Shown one piece after another: positions 9,331 through 22,401 of a stretch of 64,000 bases of DNA. The notes beneath the pieces were generated by a model. It saw only the letters and a list, made by a program, of their open reading frames with translations, did not search any database and was not told the origin of the DNA. The stretch spans positions 22,154,042 to 22,218,041 of the forward strand of contig NC_058059.1 in NCBI RefSeq assembly GCF_020085105.1. Direction: 5' to 3'. Position 1 is the first letter of the stretch; the number at the start of each line of letters is the position of its first letter. The position numbers and the translations under genes are program-made. This DNA comes from Siniperca chuatsi. Its lineage: Eukaryota > Chordata > Actinopteri > Centrarchiformes > Sinipercidae.

Positions 9331-12300
9331 TTATGAAAGCACACAGAATTTGGAGGTGTGTCTGAGGCCCCTGTAGGCCCGGAGCCCCTCCCTCTTGGGG
9401 TCCCTCACCATTCCTCGGACCACTGGGGGAGTGTCGCAGCCCCTCCTTTTCTGGGCTTGGTGCAGCAGGATTCGATGAACCCCGGTGACGGGGCTGCGGC
9501 TGTCTTTGGGCTGATTGTTCCGTAGGTGCTCCGCGGTAAAGCCGAGCTCCTCCAGCATGCTCCTGACCTCCTCCTGCTCCTCCTCCTCCAGGTCCCCGCG
9601 CTCTGAGTCCAGCAAGCTCTGCAGAGGGCTCGCTGGTTCGGGAGGCACCAACGACCAGGGAAACTCCACAGGTAAGAGCCAATCGCAACCCAGCATCTGG
9701 TCAACGGCGTAACGCTCGGCAGGGTTCGCCTTCAGGATGCCCTTGATGAGCCTCTGGCAGGGGCCGGGCACCCAGGGAGGGATGGTGTAGGCGCCTTCGA
9801 TGATGCAGCGCCGAAGCTTCCCCATGGTCTCAGCTCGGAACGGCATAGTGCCGGTTACCATGAAGAAAAGCAGGACCCCCATGGCCCACACGTCCACTGG
9901 GGGCCCCAGGTAGCACTCGTCCCTGAAGAGCTCCGGGGCGGCGTAGGGCGGCGAGCCACAGAAGGTGTCGAGGGCGTCGTTGCGGTTTGGAACACGCGTG
10001 CTGAATCCAAAGTCCGCCACCTTCACGCAGCCACTGCTGGTAAACAGAACATTCTCCGCCTTCAGGTCCCGGTGAATGACGTTGATGTTGTGCTGCACGG
10101 CAAAACATTCAAGCTGGTTAGATATTCCTAAATATCGAACAAATCTAAGATGACAGATTTTCTGCGGGACCTTTTATTATAACCTGGATCGTTTCAATTA
10201 TTATTTCAGTCTTGGCCATCATTTCTATTGATTATGATAGCCTTTTACTTATCGGCCTAATAGCTTAGATCCTGGGCTTTTGGGGACTTCATAGCTTTAT
10301 AATTGTGATTCATTAGAATTATAATGGAGTCCATCAAACACAAGCAATCAGAAGTTTTAAACCACTCCATTTTCCTAAAACAAATCAAAACAACTTGGAC
10401 GTGAAAACAATTGTAAATGTTCGTGAAAAGCACTTGCTTAAAACCTGACAAATTGTGTTACATGCTGTAGTTAGACTCAGCTGTTTCTGTTGTCCCTGCA
10501 ATCCCAGCAGCAATGAAGCTGGTACGTAAAATGCTAATCTCTGCTGATAGAAAATTCCCCCCAAAATCATAAAAATCAGACCAAGATTGTTGTGTTAGCT
10601 AATGCTAACACTAGATAGTGCCAGCGTTTGTGCTTAGTTCGACTAAACACACTCTTGACAAATCTCTCTACTGATCGCACAGAGATTAAATTGATACTGA
10701 CTAGATGGTTGTGTTGTCTCGCCACAATGTTTTGCACTGGTCCTTCACACTGTGTTTGAGGTTCTGCTGTCACCACATGTAATCACCCTGTATGTTGTCA
10801 ATATGTCTGACTACACAGTGTCTATTATCTATTATTTGGATAAGATTTAATATCTTATATGACATTTTGACTTGTCATAGTAGGAAAAGCAGCGTGACAG
10901 TGAACCAACACCATCACTAAATTTGTTGTTTACACCTGTTTCCTACTGTGACGTGTCAAATTGTCTTCAGTGAAAAAGGCCTGCTGCTACCTTCTTCCTT
11001 GTTGAGTTGCTAGATGTTGATTGTTTGCTAGGTCAATATTTGATTGCCTTGCTAGATGCAATGGCAATTACCTTAAAGGGAGAGTTGGGGTTTTTTGAAG
11101 TGGGGCTGTATGAGGTACGCACTGTTTTACATCTGTATCATCATCTATTACATGACTTATTAGGATAAGTAAATACAACTGCATGAGCTCAGAAATGTTT
11201 CTATGTCACTAACCATATATTTGATGGCAGAAAGGATCTGGGCGAAGGTGATCTTGCTGGTGTTGTCAGACAGTTTTCCCTCGGTGCAGATCTTGTTGTG
11301 GAGGTCTCCTCCTCCTGCGTACTCCAGCACCAGGTAGAGGCGGCTCGGCGTCTCCACCACCTCATACAGACGGACCACGTTGGGGTGCTGGAGGAGCTCC
11401 ATGCTGCTGATCTCCCTGGAGAGCAGACGCTGGGCGTGGGCGTCCAACCTTGTCTTATCCAGGATCTTCAGGGCCACTTTGTCTACGAGGAGGACGGATG
11501 AAGGGACACGGAGACATTAAACAATAGTCTGGCTGTCAACAAGGGGACGTGGTAAAATACAAAATAGGACGCTACTCGGGACTTGTGTACAACATCAGAA
11601 GCTGAAAGTGGAACAAAAACAACATATAAAGACTAACGATTTATGCTGAAATGATTTGTTAATGGACAGAAAATTAATCAATGACAGTTTTTGTAAATGT
11701 AATAATCATGTAACTTATCTAGATACATTCACAAACATTAGCATCCAGTTTCTCAAATTTGAGGATTGAAAACATCTTAGTTCTGAAACAATCAGTCAAT
11801 TATAACTGATTATTAATCATCAACAATTGTGATAATTGGTTTATCACAAGTCAACATTCTCTGGTTCCAGCTTCTCAAATGTGAGAATGTCCTCTGTTTC
11901 ATATCACTGTAAATTAAATATCTGTGGGTTCTGGACTGTTGGTCGGACAAAAATAAGACATTGGACACATCACCTTGGACTATGGGAACTTTTAATGGGC
12001 TGTTTTCGTTTTCTTTTCTGACATTTTAGAGATGATTGGCAGATCAGCTGATAATGGAAACACTGGTTAGTTGCAGCCTACATAACTTTTGACATTTTAT
12101 AGACTAAACTAACTAACTAACTAACTAACTAACTGCAGCCTTAGCAAGGACTAGAGTGCTGCTACCCGACCTGAAGCCCGAAAAAAGTATCAGGTTTTGG
12201 AGTCGGATTCGGACGGTTTTGCTGCGTGAAACTTCGGGTTTGGGTTATTTTCAAATGTCATTTCATGAGAAATTTCTCTTTGTGACTGTGCCAACTGTGT

Positions 12301-13086
12301 GGATCCATGCATGAAATGTCAAGTACACATGCGATGCCCAGTGAGAAGAGAGAGAGTGTAGCCAATGTGTTGCGTAATGATGAATGAAATAAAGCAAGCT
12401 TTATAGCTTTGGGTAGGGTTCGGCTCTCAAATTTGGCAACATCCGTCAGGTTCAGTAAGGCTGGGTCTCAAGGACACAGGTACGGGCTGGGTTTGGGTCT
12501 CCGTTTCAGGCTTGTGCAGAACTCTACCAACAAAGTTGTGTAGGCCATCTTTTTCTTTTTTCCTATGTTTAACAACAGACTGCATCCAGTTTAACTTTGT
12601 ATGACCACCCTCTGCTGCTCATCAAGTTATTCACAAGGTGTTCAGTATATCTCTCATTTTATAAATAAAGGGGCTAAACAGTGAAGGCACATTGGTGAGG
12701 GAAAGGATCCCAGGCACCTATAATGGGAAGAAATGGGACTCTATAACAGGTGTGAGGGATGGATAGTTAGAGGTGCTTTGTTGTTGCACAGTCAGATAGC
12801 ATGTACACCTACCTCTAGTCAGAGCATGGAAAGCCAGTTTGACCCTGGAGAAGGTCCCACAGCCGATCTCCCCGCGGACCTTGTAGAAGCCCACCCTGCG
12901 GCCTATGATCAGCTCCTTGATGGTCTTCTCGTCCTTGCACATGTCGGCGGTGAGCTTCTGCAGGGGGGTGAAATGCAGCGGGGCGTCAGCCTCCTCATCC
13001 TCGGGGCCGACGTCAGAGCTGTCTGTCAGGCTGTAGAGGCTGTGGTGGAGCTTGGTGCTTGTCACCTGGTACTGGCCTCCAGGCAT
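9331..13086 (-). CDS. nim1k: Serine/threonine-protein kinase NIM1
   Basis: NIM1 is an AMPK-related kinase of the CAMK group. Three coding exons, 13086-12813, 11482-11214 and 10092-9331, join in phase to 434 residues (human 436). The glycine loop [11 protein letters not shown] is at about 72-82, the ATP-binding lysine in VALK at 97, the catalytic loop HRDLKAEN at 188-195, DFG at 208-210, the activation-loop threonine in [13 protein letters not shown] at 224, and the APE motif at 233-235. The tail ends [10 protein letters not shown]..., matching the family's conserved C terminus. All catalytic residues are present, so an active kinase is expected. Exon 1 runs at least 28 bases upstream of the ATG to an acceptor at 13114/13115, so a non-coding first exon must exist. 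It lies between gadd45 and ccdc152, as part of the vertebrate GHR neighbourhood. Confidence 0.95.
11630..12082. repeat. Interspersed repeat in nim1k intron 1
   Basis: This AT-rich element carries the phrases ACAGAAAATTAATCA, CCAGCTTCTCAAATGTGAGAAT and GTTAGTTGCAGCC. The same phrases recur at 8880-8990, 14770-14900, 16371-16632 and 43823-44092, which shows a dispersed family. The outer ends resemble the TTAGGGCTGCAACTAA type of terminal inverted repeat common in teleost genomes (established family knowledge, class not assigned here). Confidence 0.6.
12107..12134. repeat. (AACT)n microsatellite
   Basis: Seven tandem AACT units within nim1k intron 1. It lies directly between two interspersed repeats. 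Confidence 0.9.
12151..12526. repeat. Degenerate terminal-inverted-repeat element
   Basis: The left end TAGAGTGCTGCTACCCGACC and the right end (reverse complement TAGAGTTCTGCACAAGCCTG) match over much of about 24 bases. The interior is rich in GGTTCGG and GGGTTTGGG words. It resembles non-autonomous hAT-type elements of fish. I did not find a clean target duplication, so the class is tentative. Confidence 0.5.
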
Positions 13087-13114
13087 TTCTGCAGCAGGCT
13101 GAAGATAAGGTCAT

Positions 13115-16013
13115 CTACAAAAACATAATAACGTCATTAAGTCTTTACCAGCTCATGGTTTGGACATACAATAGTATTACTTTCTTCTCCTGAAATTGCT
13201 AAGAGAATGTTAAAAAAGATACTAAACACAGCGTAACAACAGCAAATACTCAGGTAAAAATGGTTTTAAAAGTATCCCAGAAGGAGTTAAATTGTGAGAC
13301 CAGATGTCTCATAGTCATTGTCAAATGGGTCTAACTCAGTAACATAATGTATCAAGTCTTAATGAGGAAGCAAGCATATGAGACATCGCATATACTGGTG
13401 AGTTATTTGCTCCATGGAAGCCTAAATTTTAAAATAAGTGAATGCAGTCACATTTTCTTACTAACCAGTTGAAGCCAAATTTCTACTACTACACCAAAAT
13501 ATTAAATACAAATTCTTAGATGTCTAACAACATTTTGTGCACACATTACTGTACTTTTACTAGAGACTAGAAACTTCTAACCCTCAAGTGGCTGCAATAA
13601 GACAGGAGAAATTTTACAAATAGATCAAGAATATGGGATGAATATATAATATATAAACAAGAATCTTGTTTTCTTACCAAGTTTCCAAATTGCTGCTCTG
13701 CATCAAAACACAGCCATGGAATTCATTGCAAGCAGCAATACAAAAAGTCGTTCTTTTGGCCCAGTAGGACCCCGAAAAGTCTGACACGATTTGTGCGAAA
13801 ATCATTTCAGAAAGTCCTATCCTAGTGAGCAGAACGGTGCCGTCATATTCTCCTTCTCTGTCCTTTCTAACAGACGACGGAACACTGATGGCCAAGAACA
13901 CAGGAGGGGAGGGGAAGTGTGTGTTTGAGCCATCGCACAGGTGGACAGTCAGTACGGGTCTCCCTGGCCACACCCCTCACAGCTCACCTCTCCGTCTTCA
14001 CCCTCTCCTCCTCACTAAGGGACGAGGGATTAAGGTGGTGTCATGAACTCTAATCCTGTTTTAATTTTTTAAGGCGACAAATATGTATTTGTATCTGCAG
14101 TAAATATATGACCAGAATGCTTTGGTTTGCAGGTCTAGCACAACACATTTGTCTGAGAGAAATGGCAGCGTTATGCAGCTAAGGTTGATCTCCTGACTTT
14201 CGTGAAGATGAAATGTTATGCAACAGTGTTACCCAATGTTCCCATAGAGATTAGCTCTCCCCTTTAGACACTGGCTGAGCAGCACAGATGAAGAGATTAC
14301 AGAGCATGAGGTCAACGCTTCACCAGGAGGAGCGTCTTCATTCAGGTGTGTTGTCCCTGTGAGGAGCAGTGGAGGGACAGGAGGGAGACACTACAGTTAA
14401 AAGCAAAAGACAGTTATAAGAGTACATTCAAATTTGCTTGTAAGTGCAAGTGTAAGTCATGTATTATAACTTTAACTCGGCGCAGATTTACTGGTATCGG
14501 CAAACATGTCGGCCTATGAGTAACAAATTGCAGTACGGAAATGCCAAAGATATGTTTGAGGTCATTTAGAAACAGTGTCTCAATTACATAGTGTGCTCAC
14601 CAGAGAGCACCGACAATTTATTTTTCAACTGTAAAATGTGCTGCTCTGCGCATATTTTGGTCGTAATTCTTTTAGAGTAGCGTTATTTTCCTTAGGTGTC
14701 ACTGACTGATCTATTTCCCGAGGTGGTGTCTTCATATTGCTTGTTTTTTCAGGCCAACAGTCTAAAACCCAAAGATATGCAGCTTAATATCGTATATGAC
14801 AAAGAAAAGCTGCAAATCCTCACATTTGGGAAGCTGGAACAAGAGATTATTTGACATTTTTGCTTAAGAAATGACTGAAATCTTAAAGATGAATAGATTT
14901 TCAAAACAGTCTGCCTATGGACCAATTCATTCCTCAATTAATAGTTTCTGCTCTCAATTACCAAATTTAAGGGATCCTAATCAAAAGTGTTGGTTTATGT
15001 TATTTGTTAAAAACATAATGTTATAAAACAAATATCAGCCAATGTATCGCGCAGATATGATTTTTTTAAACTCTCAAATATCTATACGGACCTGCTAAAT
15101 CCAGTATCAATTGGGCTCCAGTGTGCGTAGGCAGTAAAAATTCCAACATATCGTAAATTCTGCATAATCAATCGCAGAAATGGATCTTGGTATTGAGCTC
15201 AAATCAGTAAGGCAGGAGTACTGCTCAGGACGATTTCAAGTCCAGAATGACTGCATTACTATGAATGTTCTCACTGAACGCTCTAATCTCATGTTAAAAA
15301 AAAAAAGTTGTTCAATATAAAGAAACTGATAATTATTCAGTTCGACGTAAAACTTTTAGGCTACTGAGAAAAGCAGATCTTTGCAGACTTTTACTTTCCT
15401 ATCATCAACATCAACAGCAACAAGGGAAATCACTGAACACAAGTTACAGGAAGTGCTCATGAGCTCTACTTTTCCAAAATGTCAAGATTAGTAGAACACA
15501 AGTTTGACTTAAAGGAATCTGAAAAAAAAAAATAAGAGAAATTAGTTAAATCATGTCTTTTTTCTTTGAATGAAAGGAGATAAACATGTTTAATTCCCTG
15601 AATGAGATTGGCCTCAGAGCTATCTGATTCACTCAGAAGTGCGCTTCTCCTGCGTCTACGCCTCCTCCTCCCTCCCTCCCCCCCTCCCATGCAGGCGTCT
15701 GATTGGATTAAAGCCTTAGACAGGAATATGGCATGCCTTTAAATGTGCTCTCTGCACACTGGTCACCTACAAGCAGGGCAGTGAAACTGCAAATCTAATC
15801 AAGTATGACAGTGCACAATAAGCAGTATAGTTAAATAAATGATCTGTAAAATAAGTCAACAACTCAAGAGGAATTGAATTTTGCTTTGAAATGAAACTGA
15901 AATACAAATCCGGAAATTTCAAAACACTTTAGTCACTTCTGCCCCCTGGGAAGTCAGGAGTTTCGTGCACCTGCAGAGCTGACAGGTCAATAGCTTGTTA
16001 GCGTCTAAACAAA
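13115..16013. other. Intergenic between nim1k and ccdc152
   Basis: No coding exon was recognised. A donor-like site (G|GTAAGA on the minus strand, exon edge at 13678) could end a non-coding first exon of nim1k, but this is a guess. A fragment of the AACTAATGATT repeat family lies at about 14770-14900. A GA-rich/CT-rich patch at 15640-15690 could be promoter-like. In mammals selenoprotein P lies antisense to the end of CCDC152, and nothing resembling it was seen here. Confidence 0.5.
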
Positions 16014-19000
16014 CTAGATCTTTCTCTTCTTCAGACGGCTGTTTTTGAGGCAGCTGGCACGCTGGTTCTCTTCCAGCTCTTTGATTCTCTGACGCAGAAC
16101 CACAATCTCCTTGTTCTTCTCCTCCTGGAAGAATTGCAGCTTCTGAGGACACACGGACAGTTAATCCAAATACAGCTAAGCAATATAAACAAGACATGCA
16201 ACGCATTTCTCAGAACAGCACAGCTCACAGTGATGAACTATAAAAAATATCACCCACTAATTTTAAATCTTTTATTCAGTAATTCTTGTGAATGGCTGCA
16301 CTAGGTAAATGAAAGTCTGTGTGCTTAGACTGTGCTTTCTATTTAGTGACTATTAATCAGATTTGATCTAGGGCTGGAACTAATGATTATTTTCATTACC
16401 GTTTAATAGTTCTGAAATTATTATTTTCTTGATTGACTTAGTGTCTAAAATGTCAGAAAATTATGCAAAATGCACATCACGATTTCCCAGACCCCAAGGT
16501 GACATCTTCAAATTGCCGTTCAATTCATAATGACATAAAACAGAGAAAATCAGCAAATTCTCACATTTGAGAAGCTGGAACCAGAGCCATATTTGTTTGA
16601 CATATTTTCTGATAAATACATCGATAATCAATTTGCTCTGTTCCTTGGTTTTATGAGAAGAGAAACTGAATGAAAGAATAAACCGGAGTTTCAGAGTAAT
16701 ACCAGGCTACCAGTTTGCTCTGCTCTCAGCTGAGGTTTGCGTGCCAAGGTTACAAACTCAAACCGTCTTAAAGGATCAAACATCAGTAACACTCATGATT
16801 CTGTCCTCACTCCTGCAGAAACTGGTACTTACAGTATGAAATATGTTCCTGCACACCAAGACCTTGAGTTACAGATTGATTACCACTTAAGTTTGCTTTG
16901 TACCTTGTTAGTTAACCTCTATAATGAAAAAGAGAGGGTGTTAAAGGTACTGTGTGGGCTTCTCACCCTCTTGAAGACACTCTGTGGAAGAAGGTTGGAG
17001 CCATGTTGTTGCTGCTGCTGGCTCCACTGAGCTGTGCTCTGAACTCTGGCTAACTTCGCACCAAACTGCCAAAACATACAAAGCAAAACACCAACAAGCT
17101 CAGAGAGAGGCCGAAACTGGCCACTCGAGTTGTAGTTAATCTTTAAATAATTGCTCGAGCCTTCTGCTCATTTCACAGAGCTTTCCTGAAAACTGAACTG
17201 TCATGTTGTCAATACATGAAACTAGATTTCAACTGTTCCCTCCTGCAGATAGACAGCGCTGTCTAACTTGAACTCTTTAACCCTGGAGAACACCTGTCAG
17301 AGTCCTCAATTAACTGCATTCATATTGGTGCTCATCGACAGGTCGTTTACAGATATTATTCATTGGCAGGAGCTTAATATCAACTGATATATATCAATAA
17401 ACCAATATTCAGTCTATTCCTATGTAAACCTGATTATTATACAACAGCGTTGTTAAGCTTTTAACTCAGAAAAAGTACATTATTTTGAGTGTTCATTGTA
17501 CATGGTTAATCAGAAAAATCCCTCCAGCATCACTGCTGAAAATAAAATGTAGCTTTCAATTTACCTCCATCTGTAACTTCAGAAGCTCACTCTGCCTCTC
17601 CCTCTCCTGGTCCTTCAGCCTTTTCTTCATCTCCTCCAGATCCACATCCTTTTTCTCCAGCAGCTTCTTTACTTCAGCATCTTTAGCTTCCACTATCAGG
17701 AAATAAAACAACAGCAGGCAGCAGCCAAATACAGATTAATCTTTAATATACTTGTTTAGGGTTTTTTTTTTTTTTTTTACCTATTTTTGTCTCATTCAGT
17801 TTCTTTTGTGCTCTGCTCTGATGCTGTGGGCTGATATCAAGACAAACTCTTTCAGGGATTATTGTTATGAAACTTGTCACTAATGTTTTATTGAAAAATG
17901 AAGTAGAAAATGCTGCACACATTTGCCTACAACCACAAGTGTAACATAGAAATTTCAGGCTATATCTGATCCACTGTCTATGTCTTGTATTAAGACTTTA
18001 GTGCTGTAGGAAGGTTATTTTGTACACATATAATCCCAGTATTCCCCGAGTGTTTTGTGAGGTCTTACACTGATTTAAAGCCTCCCTGTGGGCGTCCTCC
18101 ACCTCTCTCCTGCACTGATGTCTTACAGTCTCTAGCTCCCTCTTGTGTCTCTCTCCTTTTGCTCTCATTTCACTGACCAGCCGCTGAACCTCAGCCTCTC
18201 CATCCTGATGACAACACACAGGCCACACACACCACACCACACCACATCACTGACTGACGTACTGGGTAAACATTTGGAATTGCTACTTAGTTTTAAGGTT
18301 TTAAAAGATACCAGCAAGCTTTAAGGTGCCAACCTGCTCATCAGGAGCGGTTAGGGGTTCAGTGTCTTTGCTCAAGAACACTTCGACACTCTCTGGAGTG
18401 GATCAAACCAGGAACCTTCCGATTACTAGACGACCACTCTACCACCTAAGCCATGCTGCCCCAACGTCATGATCAACTGATCATTATGACATCCAATTGA
18501 ACTGTAACTTGAGTTACAGTCCAGAAAAAAACAGAAAAAGGTGCTATCTAGATTTCTTCAACTAGACAAAACAAATATATATGTCAATGCTGTTTATTTA
18601 CATAGATTTATAGTAATCTAGCAAATTACACATTATAATGCAATCTGTCTTCAGAACTGGAGATTTACACATGTGGCCCAAATTTCTATAGCACTAACCT
18701 TGGAAATTATGAACAGAGACTGAGATAACGCTTTACGTCTCTAACCACAAATCACACACAAACAACAAATTACAAAGCAAGCAAAGACTTTAAGATTGAA
18801 AAATTGTTTGTCACAAAAAATTCATTTCTGTCTGAGAAACACTGTCCTTTGCTGCCTTAGCTTTGATTAATGATCAGTTGTACTATATTATTATTAGAAA
18901 TATTAATAAAATAGAATAAAAACAATTACACAGTCAGCTGACAATTTCCATAACACCTGTAAATCAAAACATACATTTTATATACGTGTTTTGTTTTCAG

Positions 19001-21825
19001 CAGTGGCTGCAGAGCTTACAAAGCTTAGTATTGCTGTGTGCACGCAGTAATAATTGAAGGCAACCCAACTGAACACATCAGCCTTTTTATCAAGAGCTAT
19101 CAGCTATCAGAGCTTCTTTCATCTCATTTTGGCAGCTGGACAGTAATAGGACAACATTTACAGAGATAATAATAAATAAACTGAACGGAAACTGTAACTG
19201 TCCCCTCTGAAAATTACGCCCTTGTGTACACCCTACAATAGATAAATAAATGTCACGGAACATTACTAACATTCATATCAGGACACGATGAGAACATTAC
19301 CTTGTCCACAGAACAGCTATGGAAATGGACACATTCACCTTTCAATTAAACTTCTTGACTCACTGCTGTATTCAATTTATTTAATGATAAATTCTGTCCG
19401 TGTTCACTCCTGCCTCACTTCTTACCTCTGCGGTTTTCTCATTCTGTTGTTTCAGGTCCGCCATATCGTTCTTCAGTCTCTCATTCTCCACTACAACATG
19501 AACAGTTTAGAATAGTCATATGATGAAAATCCTTACAAAGAATTTCATCTGTAATTTTACTATATGAAAATTACTATAGCAGTGGTGCTTTGGGGTTATT
19601 TAAGAGTTGGGATTCCAAATGTAACACTGAATGGATTAGACACAGAAAATAAGACATTTTTACTTTAAAGCAATATTAAAAACAACAATCAAAGCAACAC
19701 TCTTACATCTAGAACTGGGAGACCATTTATTTTGTTGTAGACCTTATTCTTTTCTCTTGTGTTACATGAGTCCTTAGGATTGGCCCTGTACATATTTCTT
19801 CAGTCTGATTTCATACTAATTTGAGTATTTTAAGTACATAAGTTTTGTGTTATTATTATTTTTTTTTTTAAATATACGTGTCCAATGGGTTATTACATGG
19901 GTTACCTCTGAGGTTGCACTGCTCCTCCAGAGTCTGCTGCAGTCTGTTCACTGTGATAAGAAGACTGTCTCTCTCTGCAACACGTAGATCAATGGAATTA
20001 GCAGCTTTTCATGGTTTATGTGATTGTTTTTAGGTGCCATACATATGTGCACGTTCTCAATGAGGGACATAAAGTTTATCAAACCACAGAAATGTATTTT
20101 TTATGTATTGCTTAAAGGTCCAGTATGTAGGATTTAGTGGCATCTAGCGGTGAAATTGCAGTTTGCAACCATTTAAATACCGCTCGCCTCACCCTCCCGT
20201 TTCAAAAGTGTAGAAGAAACTACGGTGGCCGAGAAACTCACAAAAAACGCTAAAGGCCCTATTTAGAGCCAGTTGTTGGTTTGTCTGTTCTGGGCTACTG
20301 TAGAAACGTGGCGGTGCAACATGGCGGCCTCCATGGAAGGTGACCCGCTCCCTATGTAGATATAAACGGCTTATTCTAAGGTAATGAAAACACAACGATT
20401 CTTATTTTCAGGTGATTATAGACAAATAAAAACATACTTATAAAAATTATATTCCATTTCTGCCAATAGTTCCTCCTAAATATTACACACTGGACCTTTC
20501 ATTTTCTGTAGTTAGAAATTTACCAAACATTATCTGAGACTGAAACTCACCCATCCAGTATTTTCCATACAAATGAATGTTTAATTTGTCTATGCAAATA
20601 CTGTGTGTTCAAATAATATTCAACCATCTGACAAAGTAGTCATCACCATCACAGTGTTGCTATGTCAGCTAATCTCATCTGTCTTTTAATGTTGACCTGC
20701 ATTAAAAATGTATAATAGATCAGATTACCTAATATATCAGCCCATCTGTAAATGTTAATAAATTCAGGATTTTATTTCCTGAATTGAAAACAGGAGACAC
20801 GAGGTCAGGAGGACTGTCTTGTGACGGAAATCACCAGCAGAGGGAGACATCAAGCACCAAGTCAAGCATCACAAGGATCTTAAATCTTAGAAAACAGACA
20901 CTGCAGTAAAAAAGTAAAACAAATGTGAAGCTCCAGTTTTCGAATGAAAGGACAAAAACTCACCCTCAGTCAGACTTTTCTCCTTGGTCACATAGAATTT
21001 CATGAGTCTATTGGCATCCTCCAGCATGATCTCCAGCACGTTGTTTTTGCCATTAACCTCTGTAATTTTCTGTTTCATAAAAGTAAAAGCAAGTGGATAT
21101 ACTCTACACTTCAGACTTATTTTATTCCACAATGGAAGTATATGGGTATAGTTACCAATGCACTGCTAATTTACAGTATATTAGAGGGCATTGATTGTGG
21201 AGTGTATGATCGATACATACCAGAGAGAATGGTTCAAGTTTTAGTTCAGTTTGAGAGGTATTTATTTGATTTCAGTCACTATTTATTATTTATGGCTTTT
21301 TATTGTGTTTTGTTTCTTTCTTTGTTTTAAGTTACTTAGCTGCTGTAACATCACAATTTTCCTTTGCAATTAATTAACGTTAAGGTATCTATCTAAAAAA
21401 AAAAGAAAAGAAACTAGCGGACATTGGTTGAAATCAAACAATAGACAAATACTGTACAATACAGAGAGTAAAAATAGCAAAAGCCAACTAGTAACTTTTT
21501 ATCACGGTCTTGGGAACATAATCATATAGCAAAAAATAATCTTTGAAATTGTCAGATTATGACCAAGGTTACCACTCCCAAAGCCCCCCTATAGTAATCG
21601 ATAATTATGTGTGGAACTATATTTCTGTAACTCCTCCTCATACTTTTGACTCTTTAATCTAATAAAGTGGCAATTAACAACTGAAAAACAGACAAATAAA
21701 TCAAATGGCAGAGACAGCCATAATTAATTTAGCCGTCAGTGAGTTAGCTAACGTTACTTTACCTGTTCTAGTTGAGTAAACTCCTCCATAAACTTGTCAA
21801 GATTAACACAGTTTAACTTTATCAT
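16014..21825 (-). CDS. ccdc152: Coiled-coil domain-containing protein 152
   Basis: Eight exons join in phase: 21825-21763, 21069-20964, 19974-19906, 19490-19426, 18204-18069, 17692-17565, 17065-16967 and 16142-16014, giving 264 residues (human 254). The N terminus contains NCVNLDKFMEEFTQLEQ, then EVNGKNNVLEIMLEDANRL, both clearly alike to the human protein. The C terminus reads KLQFFQEEKNKEIVVLR and ends with a basic tail SRLKKRKI. Nearly the whole length is heptad-rich, charged coiled coil with no signal peptide or membrane segment. Its molecular function is not known. Exon 7 carries a QQQQQ run. It lies just downstream of ghr on the same strand, as in other vertebrates. Confidence 0.93.
16371..16632. 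repeat. Interspersed repeat, AACTAATGATT family
   Basis: It starts TAGGGCTGGAACTAATGATT and contains GAGAAGCTGGAACCAGAG. It is shared with 11630-12082 and 43823-44092. It lies in the intron between the last two ccdc152 exons. Confidence 0.65.
18336..18462 (-). repeat. tRNA-derived SINE
   Basis: Read on the minus strand the element begins GGGGCAGCATGGCTTAGGTGG, holding an A-box-like TGGCTTAGGTGG, and about 40 bases later a B-box-like GGTTTGATCC. This spacing matches an internal RNA polymerase III promoter of a tRNA-derived SINE. The tRNA fold is decayed and the rest (CTTGAGCAAAGACACTGAACCCC) matches a phrase common in fish SINE bodies. It sits in a ccdc152 intron. Confidence 0.65.
20114..20499. 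repeat. MITE-like element with terminal inverted repeats
   Basis: The left end AAAGGTCCAGTATGTAGGAT and the right end, reverse complement AAAGGTCCAGTGTGTAATAT, match at about 16 of 20 positions. The 386-bp element lies in a ccdc152 intron. No coding capacity and no clear target duplication were seen. Confidence 0.75.
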
Positions 21826-22038
21826 TTTACTAGTCTAAGAAAGAGCAAACAACTGTAGTAAAAAGTTATAATATCGTATTAGATACATAAAAATCGTCTT
21901 TAGTTTCTTGCTAGCTACGAAGTTACGCTGTTAAAGCTAGCTAACACCTTGCACGAGCTCGTAAACGGCTGTGCTTGTAACACTACATACAGTGAATGGC
22001 TCGCGCACAGAGAAATGATTCATTTATGTAAATAAGAC

Positions 22039-22401
22039 CAAAGGTTGGAATTATCTGATTACATTTAGGCTAAGTACTGGCTAAGTCTATTAAGCATGTT
22101 ATGTAAGTACGTATTTCAGGTACTTTAGTATTTCCTTTTGTTGCCCTTAATACTTTTACTCAACATTTCAGAGCAAAGTGTGTGTCTGTTCAGTCCATAT
22201 GTATGGTATGTACGTCCATTATTTAGCATTCTGAAAGGGAACTGTTTCATAGTTACTTAAAGACATTTAACTGTATATTCACTTTTACTTCAATTACATT
22301 TTAATGCAGGACCTTTATATTCTAATTAAGTATTTTCCCAATACAATGCTGCTACTTTTACTTAAAAAAAAAAAAAAAGATTTATATTTATTCCACCACT
22401 G
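22039..22401. mobile_element. hAT-like MITE with 8-bp target duplication
   Basis: The right end is TTCCACCACTG; the left end is a decayed form (CAAAGGTTGGAA). The element is flanked by a perfect 8-bp direct repeat AATAAGAC at 22031-22038 and 22402-22409. Eight-base duplications are the hallmark of hAT transposons. The same right end appears at 36856-36866 and 53386-53396. It lies about 210 bases upstream of the ccdc152 start codon. Confidence 0.8.

Noticed and set aside
18336-18462. True tRNA gene
   Set aside because: A-box and B-box-like words are present but the cloverleaf is decayed and a repeat body follows, so it is a SINE.
20944-21330. 128-codon plus-strand frame
   Set aside because: It is antisense to a ccdc152 exon and its intron; the minus strand exon has the conserved protein and splice sites.
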